From Pedobacter schmidteae (GTDB lineage: Bacteria > Bacteroidota > Bacteroidia > Sphingobacteriales > Sphingobacteriaceae): DNA of 5,146 nt. The notes under the pieces were generated by a model. It searched no databases, was not told the origin of the DNA, and saw nothing but the letters and a program-made list of their open reading frames with translations. The stretch lies in contig CAMDQV010000172.1 in assembly GCA_945906015.1 (NCBI GenBank), forward strand, positions 1-5,146. Direction: 5' to 3'. The stretch's first letter is position 1, and each line of letters starts with the position of its first letter. Position numbers and translations under genes: made by a program. Shown here in pieces: positions 1-5,146 of the stretch.

Positions 1-72
1 CTTAAAAATAAGCTGATCAAAAAAATACCTTTAGGCTTATTTCTGTTTTTCATTTTATTATATGCAGGTTGC
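1..72 (+). other. Lipoprotein signal peptide of the quinoprotein (n-terminus cut by window edge)
   Basis: Read in frame with the dehydrogenase, these codons give a basic n-region (KNKLIKK), a hydrophobic stretch (PLGLFLFFILLYA) and a cysteine in the context LLYAGC. The Tyr at -3 is less usual than Leu, but Ala-Gly-Cys at -2 to +1 fits signal peptidase II cleavage. The residues after the cysteine (QMAKQQS) have no acidic run like the surface-export signal known in some Bacteroidota lipoproteins. I infer retention facing the periplasm, which suits a haem-bearing electron donor. Confidence 0.8.
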
Positions 73-2199
73 CAGATGGCTAAACAGCAGTCCAGAACTT
101 GGAGTACCTACAAGGCGGATGCAAATAGCAGTAGTTTTTCTCCTTTGAAGCAAGTTAACAAGTTAAATGTTACCGACTTAGAATTAGCCTGGACATTCCC
201 CTACCAGGATGCTCCTCCAGGTGCAAAAACCTCTAGAAGTGAAGCAAATCCAATTGTAATAGACGGTGTGATGTTTATTTCATCAGCCCGTAATAGGATT
301 TATGGCATTAATGCAAGTAATGGCAAACAAATATGGTCTTTTGATCCGTTTAACGGCGAATTAGGTGGGGGGTATAGTCGTGGAGTTACCTATTGGGAAG
401 ATGGAAACGATAAAAGAATTCTATTTACTGCTGGAAATCATCTCTTTGCGGTAGATGCCCGATCAGGCAAATTAATTTTGTCATTTGGTCAGAATGGGAA
501 AGTGAATCTAAATTTTGGTATGAGGGGCGATCCTGATAAGATATTTGTTGCACCTACCTCACCCGGGATTATTTATAAAGACCTACTGATTCTGGGTACA
601 TCAGTTTCAGAATTATATGGCGCCGAGCCTGGTTACCAGCGTGCCTATAATGTTAAAACAGGGAAGCTGGTTTGGACTTTCCATACTATTCCACATCCTG
701 GAGAATTCGGATATGATACCTGGCCAAAAGATGCCTGGAAATATTCAGGAGGCGTTAACGACTGGTCTGGAATGAGCCTTGATGAAAAACGGGGGATGGT
801 ATTCCTTGCATTGGGATCGCCCTCTTATGATTTTTACGGCGGAGATCGAAAGGGCCAAAATTTATTCGGTAACAGTGTTGTGGCTCTTGATGCTCAAACT
901 GGGAAATATATCTGGCATTTTCAAACTATTCATCATGACCTTTGGGATTATGATCTGTCGGCACCTCCAAATTTAGTATCTGTTGTTCATGATGGAAAAA
1001 AAATTGATGCGGTAGCACAAACCTCGAAAATAGGATTTATTTATTTGCTCAATCGCGAAACTGGGGAACCCTTATTTCCAATTGAAGAGCGCCCAGTACC
1101 TGCTTCAGATGTGCCCGGAGAAGAAGCCTGGCCAACTCAACCATTTCCATTAAAACCAAAGCCTTATGCCCGCCAGCATATTTCATTGGATGATCTGAGC
1201 AATTTTTCAAAGGAGTCAAATGATGAACTATTGAAAAGATTTAAGTCCATAAGATATGAAGGTCTTTTTACTCCACCTTCCTTAAGAGGCAATGTCAATC
1301 TTCCTGGAACTAGTGGAGGCTCAAATTGGGGGGGAGGTGCTTTTGATCAGACAAGCGGGATAATTTATGTTAGGGCTACAAATACCCCCGGAGTGAGCCT
1401 CATGAAAAAAATGGAATCTGAAAATGAATCAGGCACCCCATTTAGCCGGGGGGAAGCCCTGTATGCTACGTATTGCCAGGCTTGTCATGGGATAGATAAG
1501 AATGGGGATGCAGATTTTCCCTCATTAGCAGGCCTTAAAAGCCGAATGACTGAAGAAGAAGTATTAATTAAAATAAGAGGTGGTGGTGGCAGGATGCCAT
1601 CTTTTGCAAATATAATTGCAGGAAAGGAAGAGGCTATTATTTCGTTTCTATTTAATAATGATTCACAATCAGCAAGGGAAATTAATTTTATGAAAGAAAT
1701 AGCAAAAAGTGAATCAGCGAATAAGGAAGCGGATAAATTTAAACTAAGCACCCCCGTCAGGTACCTTGATATTTTATCCAATGGTAAATTCAGTGATGTA
1801 AAAGGGCGCTATGGTATTAAACCTCCATGGACGACCCTAAATGCAATTAACCTTAATACTGGTGACTATGAATGGTCTATTCCATTGGGTAATTATCCAC
1901 ATTTGCAGGAAAAAGGGGAGCCGGAAACAGGTTTCGAAGGGAATACCGGGCCAATTGTAACTGCCGGTGGCCTTGTATTTATCGGTGCTATCATGGGTGC
2001 AAATAATTTTAAGTTTCGGGCTTATGATAAAGATACAGGTAAGTTGTTATGGGATACTCAAATTCCAGCAAATACCACATCCAATGCATCCACTTATTTA
2101 AGTGGTAAAAAACAATATATTGCTGTTTCAGTGGCAGGTGATTTAACTAATCCTGCAGGATATATTATGGTTTATGCTTTGTTTGATAAGAAAAAATAA
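1..2199 (+). CDS. PQQ-dependent dehydrogenase (Gcd-like) with inserted cytochrome c domain, lipoprotein; 5' partial
   Basis: This is a quinoprotein that should oxidise a sugar or alcohol with PQQ and pass electrons through its own haem c to the respiratory chain. Residues are counted from the first codon in the window (732 visible). Residues 1-24 form a lipoprotein signal peptide. The propeller starts near WSTYKAD and resembles E. coli Gcd: HHDLWDYD at 311-318, a lysine in TSKIG at 343, YEGLFTPP from 419, WGGGAFD, PPWTTLNAI and GPIVTAGGLVFIGA. As I recall, Gcd Asp466 and Lys493 (general base and PQQ ligand) are 27 residues apart, and Asp316 and Lys343 here have that same spacing. A cytochrome c domain (CQACH at 492-496, likely axial Met532) interrupts the propeller at about 480-552. 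The C-terminal YIMVYAL matches the Gcd ending, so the 3' end is complete. The reading frame is open to the left edge, so the start lies outside the window; Met at 76 is past the lipid cysteine and is not the true start. The family is secure but the substrate is not: glucose is only one candidate. Confidence 0.9.
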   Translation, partial: LKNKLIKKIPLGLFLFFILLYAGCQMAKQQSRTWSTYKADANSSSFSPLKQVNKLNVTDLELAWTFPYQDAPPGAKTSRSEANPIVIDGVMFISSARNRIYGINASNGKQIWSFDPFNGELGGGYSRGVTYWEDGNDKRILFTAGNHLFAVDARSGKLILSFGQNGKVNLNFGMRGDPDKIFVAPTSPGIIYKDLLILGTSVSELYGAEPGYQRAYNVKTGKLVWTFHTIPHPGEFGYDTWPKDAWKYSGGVNDWSGMSLDEKRGMVFLALGSPSYDFYGGDRKGQNLFGNSVVALDAQTGKYIWHFQTIHHDLWDYDLSAPPNLVSVVHDGKKIDAVAQTSKIGFIYLLNRETGEPLFPIEERPVPASDVPGEEAWPTQPFPLKPKPYARQHISLDDLSNFSKESNDELLKRFKSIRYEGLFTPPSLRGNVNLPGTSGGSNWGGGAFDQTSGIIYVRATNTPGVSLMKKMESENESGTPFSRGEALYATYCQACHGIDKNGDADFPSLAGLKSRMTEEEVLIKIRGGGGRMPSFANIIAGKEEAIISFLFNNDSQSAREINFMKEIAKSESANKEADKFKLSTPVRYLDILSNGKFSDVKGRYGIKPPWTTLNAINLNTGDYEWSIPLGNYPHLQEKGEPETGFEGNTGPIVTAGGLVFIGAIMGANNFKFRAYDKDTGKLLWDTQIPANTTSNASTYLSGKKQYIAVSVAGDLTNPAGYIMVYALFDKKK
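1438..1656 (+). other. Inserted mono-haem cytochrome c domain within the quinoprotein
   Basis: The segment from about PFSRGEALY to IISFLFNN has a class I cytochrome c layout. An N-terminal helix leads into CQACHG (first Cys codon 1474-1476), followed by a PSLAGL loop and GGGGRMPSF, whose Met (1594-1596) is the likely sixth haem ligand, and then a C-terminal helix. Propeller sequence continues on both sides (IIYVRATNTP before, PPWTTLNAI after), so this is an insertion between blades and not a terminal fusion. The two haem cysteines and the lipid-anchor cysteine are the only cysteines visible in the protein. Confidence 0.88.
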
Positions 2200-2450
2200 A
2201 ATATATTTTGTTGATTTTTATTAAATTTTCCCTTCCCCTCTTTTTTATAATTAGTAATCTCTCTGTATATTTTATGCAATAATTCCTAACAATTTGCTAT
2301 TACTGAATTAATATTCAGGTAATATGTGTTCTTTATTATTGCCAAGTTAAAACAGAACGAATTGAATCAAATCTACGCTCAGTTATCTGAACTTCTTTTC
2401 CACTTCATCTTTATTCGTTTTTCTAAGATTAACTCCTTTTTTAGACATTA
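2200..2450. other. Intergenic gap between the quinoprotein and the three-gene unit
   Basis: This 251-base AT-rich gap has no coding potential I can support. Just after the quinoprotein stop, AATAAAA (2195-2201) can pair with TTTTATT (2216-2222), and a 21-base all-pyrimidine tract covers 2226-2246. Together they could act as a weak terminator, but the stem is all A-T. An inverted repeat lies at 2303-2318. The promoter of the downstream unit should be in here, but I found no good match to the Bacteroidota -7 consensus TAnnTTTG, and no Shine-Dalgarno sequence precedes the ATG at 2451. Confidence 0.5.
2303..2318. repeat. Small inverted repeat, possible operator or hairpin
   Basis: CTGAAT and ATTCAG form perfect 6-base arms around TAAT. 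With one bulged G the pairing extends outward (TAC on the left, GTA on the right). It lies about 130 bases before the phosphoesterase start. No T-run follows, so it does not look like an intrinsic terminator; a regulator-binding site is possible, but chance is not excluded in AT-rich DNA. Confidence 0.35.
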
Positions 2451-3320
2451 ATGAATAAAAACAAGAGACACGTAGAACTAGTTGTGATCTCAGATGTGCA
2501 CCTCGGCACTTATGGCTGTAGGGCAAAAGAGCTACTGTATTATTTGAAATCAATCAAGCCCAAAATTGTTGTATTGAATGGTGATATTATTGATATATGG
2601 CAATTCAATAAAAGCTATTGGCCTAAGTCGCATATGAAGGTTATTAAGCATCTTATGAACTGGCTTAGTAAAGGTGTTAAAGTTTATTATATAACAGGCA
2701 ATCATGACGAAATGCTTCGAAAGTTTGAAGGTTTCAAGATGGGGTCTTTCCAAATACTTAATAAGCTGATTATTGAGCTAGATAACCAGGAAAAGGCCTG
2801 GATATTTCATGGTGATGTTTTTGATGTGACCATGCAGCATTCAAAGTGGCTTGCAAAGCTTGGAGCCATAGGTTATGATACACTGATTATCATTAATAGT
2901 CTTGCAAACTGGATATCAGAAACAATATTTAAAAGGGGTAAAATCTCATTCTCTAAAAAAATTAAAAATAGTGTTAAGGGTGCTGTTAAATTCATAAATG
3001 GGTTTGAAGAAACTGCTGCAGAAATTGGCATAAGTAATAATTATCACTATGTAGTTTGTGGCCATATTCATCAACCAGAAATGCGCAAAATTGAACATAC
3101 TCATGGAAGTATCATGTATCTTAATTCTGGAGATTGGATTGAGAATCTTACTGCTTTAGAATACCATAAAGGTGAATGGGATTTATTTCGCTTTAGTGAA
3201 TCAGAAAGGATTGCTATGTTAAAAAATGCTGAAGAAGAAGCTGAAGGAGATGTTGAAGAAATGGATGATAAGAAATTATTTAGTCAGATGGTTTCTGAAT
3301 TTAATTTAAAAAAATCATGA
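2451..3320 (+). CDS. LpxH-like calcineurin-type metallophosphoesterase (UDP-2,3-diacylglucosamine diphosphatase family)
   Basis: This 289-residue protein is a binuclear-metal phosphoesterase. In order it has SDVHLG (Asp15, His17), LNGDIID (Asp45), GNHDE (Asn84, His85), FHGDVFD (His120), CGHIHQPE (His205, His207) and LNSGDWIENLT from 224. These ligands match the set and approximate spacing I recall for E. coli LpxH (D8, H10, D41, N79, H114, H195, H197). LpxH cleaves the pyrophosphate of UDP-2,3-diacylglucosamine in lipid A synthesis on the inner face of the membrane. This protein is some 45-50 residues longer, with an insert containing basic segments (about 160-180) and an acidic tail (EEEAEGD, EEMDDKK) near 263-275. 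There is no signal peptide, so it is probably cytosolic. ATG 2451 is the first possible start because an in-frame TAG lies at 2442-2444. It overlaps the next gene by 4 bases. The fold is secure; the substrate is inferred and may not be the lipid A precursor. Confidence 0.88.
   Translation: MNKNKRHVELVVISDVHLGTYGCRAKELLYYLKSIKPKIVVLNGDIIDIWQFNKSYWPKSHMKVIKHLMNWLSKGVKVYYITGNHDEMLRKFEGFKMGSFQILNKLIIELDNQEKAWIFHGDVFDVTMQHSKWLAKLGAIGYDTLIIINSLANWISETIFKRGKISFSKKIKNSVKGAVKFINGFEETAAEIGISNNYHYVVCGHIHQPEMRKIEHTHGSIMYLNSGDWIENLTALEYHKGEWDLFRFSESERIAMLKNAEEEAEGDVEEMDDKKLFSQMVSEFNLKKS
3317..3320 (+). promoter_or_regulatory. ATGA stop/start overlap (translational coupling)
   Basis: The glycosyltransferase ATG (3317-3319) overlaps the phosphoesterase TGA (3318-3320). 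The preceding bases are A-rich with no Shine-Dalgarno sequence, so the downstream start probably depends on ribosomes terminating at this point. Confidence 0.65.
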
Positions 3321-4411
3321 AGATTCTTTATGCAATACAAGGTACAGGCAATGGGCATGTTACCCGTGCAAGAGAGATCATTCCATTGTTAAAAAAAGAG
3401 CACGATGTTGATTTATTGATCAGTGGAACTCAGGCAGATGTAGCACTACCATTTGAAATCAACTATCGCTTTCATGGCTTAAGTTTTATATTCGGTAAAA
3501 AGGGAAATGTAGACATTGCCGAAACGTATAAAAAATCTCGTTTAAAGCAGTTGATCAAAGACATAAAATCACTTGCTGTTAACGAATATGATTTGGTAAT
3601 CAGCGATTTTGAACCCGTTTCATCCTGGGCTTGTTATTTTGCCGGAAAGCCTTGTGTTTCAATTAGTCACCAGGCGGCTGTTATTAACAAAAAAGCTCCG
3701 AAAGCTAAGAATTTTGATCCTCTTGGAAAAGTTATTCTTAGGTCTTATGCTCCCTCAACCAGTCAGTATGGCTTTCATTTTTTACCTTATGACAGCAATA
3801 TCTTTACTCCTGTAATTCGTGCTGAAGTACGCCTCAAAGAACCCATTAATTTGGGTCATTATACCGTTTATCTGCCTGCATATGATGATGAACGACTAGT
3901 AAAAATATTATCGAAAGTCCAAAATGTGCAGTGGCAGGTATTTTCAAAACATAATAAGGAGTCATTTCACGAAAAAAATGTCTGGATACGACCTATCAAT
4001 AATGACGAATTTATAGATAGCATGTCAAAGGCAGACGGTGTGTTTTGCGGAGCTGGATTTGAAACTCCTGCAGAAGCACTATTTCTGAAAAAGAAGTTGA
4101 TGGTTATTCCTATGGCTGGCCAATATGAGCAGCAATGCAATGCAGAGGCCTTAAAAAATCTGGGGGTTCCTGTCATTAAAAGTTTGAAGAAAAAACACCT
4201 GCAAAAAATAGTTGACTGGGTTTCTAGCGGCAAAGTTATTCCGGTAAATTTTCCGGATATGACTGAAAAAATATTGAAAGATATCATTGAAAAGGAATCA
4301 CAGAATTTATCAGAAAATAAGCCTTTAAAAATTAAGCGATCTGATTTTAAATTATTTCGAAATTCTAATTTCTTTAAGATATTAGAGAAAACTTCTTTTA
4401 AATTATTTTGA
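3317..4411 (+). CDS. GT-B fold glycosyltransferase (MJ1255/VC2487-like, Glyco_trans_1_3 type)
   Basis: This 364-residue protein resembles MurG-like and UDP-glycosyltransferase-like GT-B enzymes, which move a sugar from a nucleotide donor to an acceptor. The N-terminal half opens with MKILYAIQGTGNGHVTRARE, whose glycine-rich GTGNGH (9-14) is the acceptor-side loop. ISDFEP and a SISHQAA segment follow near 95-120. The C-terminal half has CGAGFETPAE (244-253) and GQYEQQCNA (268-276), placed like the donor-binding GGxxT..E and G..Q..NA motifs of MurG and related enzymes. There is no signal peptide or transmembrane segment. The tail after about residue 325 is rich in Lys, Arg and Phe and could sit on the membrane surface. 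The start is fixed by the overlap with the phosphoesterase stop, and the stop overlaps the hydrolase start. Donor and acceptor are unknown; a lipid or envelope acceptor is an inference from the LpxH-like neighbour. Confidence 0.85.
   Translation: MKILYAIQGTGNGHVTRAREIIPLLKKEHDVDLLISGTQADVALPFEINYRFHGLSFIFGKKGNVDIAETYKKSRLKQLIKDIKSLAVNEYDLVISDFEPVSSWACYFAGKPCVSISHQAAVINKKAPKAKNFDPLGKVILRSYAPSTSQYGFHFLPYDSNIFTPVIRAEVRLKEPINLGHYTVYLPAYDDERLVKILSKVQNVQWQVFSKHNKESFHEKNVWIRPINNDEFIDSMSKADGVFCGAGFETPAEALFLKKKLMVIPMAGQYEQQCNAEALKNLGVPVIKSLKKKHLQKIVDWVSSGKVIPVNFPDMTEKILKDIIEKESQNLSENKPLKIKRSDFKLFRNSNFFKILEKTSFKLF
4345..4408 (+). repeat. Two in-frame copies of a 13-base direct repeat at the glycosyltransferase 3' end
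   Basis: TTTTAAATTATTT occurs at 4345-4357 and again at 4396-4408. The copies are 51 bases (17 codons) apart, so both encode FKLF in the protein tail. The second copy ends on the first base of the TTG start of the next gene. The repeat is AT-only, so it may be low-complexity coincidence or a small tail duplication. Confidence 0.45.
4408..4411 (+). promoter_or_regulatory. TTGA stop/start overlap with a TTG start codon
   Basis: TTG (4408-4410) overlaps the TGA of the glycosyltransferase (4409-4411), with the same 4-base geometry as the ATGA junction upstream. An in-frame TAA at 4399-4401 limits the hydrolase start to 4402 or later, and the GH1 motif begins at 4441. Between those points the only common start codon is this TTG; the other options are ATT or ATA. 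No Shine-Dalgarno sequence is visible. Confidence 0.7.
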
Positions 4412-5146
4412 TAATTAATAAGTCCGATTTTGGTGAGCAATTTGTCTGGGGTGTAGCAGCTTCGGCATTTCAAACTGAGGGTTCGGTCAATTCAGATGGT
4501 AAAGGTCCTTCAATATGGGACGAGTTTTCGAAAAAAAAAGGAAAGATCTTCAAAGGACATTCTGCCGATGTAAGTTGTGATTTTTATAATCATTATACCG
4601 GAGATATTGCATTGATGAAATCAATGCACATCAATAATTTCAGGTTTTCAATCTCCTGGTCGCGCATATTTCCAAATGGTAGTGGACAATTAAATAGTAA
4701 TGGAGTTGCATTTTATGACCGCGTTATAAATCTTTGTCTTGAATTTGGTATTACCCCATGGGTAACTATTTACCATTGGGATTTGCCTCAAGCACTCCAG
4801 CAAAAAGACGGATGGGCAAACCGAGATATTGTTAATCATTTTTCGGAGTATGTGTCTTTTTGTATCAATCATTTTGGCGACAGAGTAAAGCATTGGATGA
4901 TATTGAACGAGCCAATGGTCTATACTGGGGCTGGATATTTTCTTGGCATTCATGCGCCAGGCAAACGGGGTATGGATAATTTTATTCCGGTAATCCATCA
5001 CTCAGCACTTTCGCAGGCTGTAGGTATTACACTTGCAAAACAACTACGGAGCGATCTGGAGGTTGGCACAACTTTTTCGTGTTCAGCCATACATCCGCAT
5101 ACAAACAGTGAAAAGGATATCAAGGCGGCAGATAAAGTAGATGCCC
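4408..5146 (+). CDS. Glycoside hydrolase family 1 (beta-glucosidase type), TTG start, 3' partial
   Basis: This gene encodes a retaining beta-glycosidase, cut by the right edge after 246 residues; GH1 enzymes usually have about 440-470. Starting at TTG the protein reads MIINKSDFGEQF and then the GH1 N-terminal signature, from FVWGVAASAFQTEGS (12-26), whose Gln22 contributes to the sugar-binding -1 site. NFRFSISWSRIFPNG and the YHWDLPQAL motif (His123, Trp124) follow. The acid/base motif is ILNEP with Asn167 and Glu168; most family members have TLNEP, so Ile replaces Thr here. GAGYFLGIHAPGKRG comes after it. The catalytic nucleophile (ENG motif) lies beyond the window. There is no signal peptide, so the enzyme is probably cytoplasmic. 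The first in-frame ATG (4615) falls inside the barrel and would remove the signature, so it is not the start. Overlap with the glycosyltransferase places it third in the unit. Beta-glucosidase is the likeliest activity, but GH1 also includes galactosidases, fucosidases and 6-phospho-glycosidases. Confidence 0.92.
   Translation, partial: MIINKSDFGEQFVWGVAASAFQTEGSVNSDGKGPSIWDEFSKKKGKIFKGHSADVSCDFYNHYTGDIALMKSMHINNFRFSISWSRIFPNGSGQLNSNGVAFYDRVINLCLEFGITPWVTIYHWDLPQALQQKDGWANRDIVNHFSEYVSFCINHFGDRVKHWMILNEPMVYTGAGYFLGIHAPGKRGMDNFIPVIHHSALSQAVGITLAKQLRSDLEVGTTFSCSAIHPHTNSEKDIKAADKVDA

Noticed and set aside
779..976. 65-codon + strand frame inside the quinoprotein
   Set aside because: It overlaps the HHDLWDYD region of the real gene in another frame and has no start context or motif of its own.
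1438..1656. Cytochrome c domain as a separate gene or assembly join
   Set aside because: The frame is continuous on both sides and propeller sequence resumes afterwards with Gcd-like motifs, so it is a genuine in-frame domain insertion.
1485..1781. 98-codon open frame on the - strand within the quinoprotein
   Set aside because: It is antisense to the cytochrome c insert and linker of a well-supported gene, with no motif of its own.
2246..2251. TATAAT hexamer resembling a sigma-70 -10 box
   Set aside because: Bacteroidota housekeeping promoters do not use this hexamer, there is no matching -35, and it is about 200 bases from the next gene.
2362..2391. Possible Bacteroidota-type promoter: TTG at 2362-2364 and TATCTGAA at 2384-2391 with a 19-base gap
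   Set aside because: The spacing is acceptable, but the -7 element matches TAnnTTTG only partly, and such matches are frequent in AT-rich sequence.
3967..4473. 168-codon open frame on the - strand
   Set aside because: It lies opposite the glycosyltransferase and the start of the GH1 gene, both of which have clear family motifs. Its translation shows no recognisable domain, so it is a shadow frame.
4690..5001. 103-codon open frame on the - strand
   Set aside because: It is antisense to the GH1 catalytic barrel motifs (HWDLPQ, LNEP), which are plainly the real coding frame.

Overview
The window looks like chromosomal DNA from a member of the Bacteroidota. The evidence is AT-rich sequence, genes with no recognisable Shine-Dalgarno sequence, a lipoprotein-anchored quinoprotein, and an LpxH-like phosphoesterase followed by a GTGNGH-type glycosyltransferase, both with motif wording I associate with that phylum. 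This assignment comes from family resemblance, not a database search. All four genes I can support are on the + strand, and I see no mobile element, CRISPR array, tRNA or rRNA.

Positions 1-2199 hold a PQQ-dependent dehydrogenase of the membrane glucose dehydrogenase (Gcd) type, truncated at its 5' end by the window edge. It lacks the membrane domain of E. coli Gcd. Instead, a lipoprotein signal peptide (lipid cysteine at 70-72) is read in frame before the first ATG, and a mono-haem cytochrome c domain (about 1438-1656) sits inside the beta-propeller. It is therefore a lipid-anchored periplasmic enzyme that can carry its own electrons from PQQ to haem c. A 251-base AT-rich gap (2200-2450) follows; it holds a small inverted repeat and a pyrimidine tract but no gene.

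From 2451 three genes are chained by 4-base stop/start overlaps. The first is a calcineurin-like metallophosphoesterase with the complete LpxH-type metal-ligand set (2451-3320). The second is a GT-B glycosyltransferase resembling the MJ1255/VC2487 group (3317-4411, ATGA overlap). The third is a family 1 glycoside hydrolase (beta-glucosidase type) running off the right edge (4408 onward, TTGA overlap, TTG start). The hydrolase has no ATG near its true N-terminus and would easily be missed or truncated by ATG-only gene finding.

The three-gene unit joins an enzyme likely to cleave a pyrophosphate or phosphate ester, one likely to add a sugar, and one likely to remove a beta-linked sugar. The tight coupling suggests a shared glycolipid or glycoside pathway, but nothing in the sequence identifies the substrate. 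The quinoprotein is probably a separate transcription unit: it acts outside the inner membrane, while the other three show no export signals.
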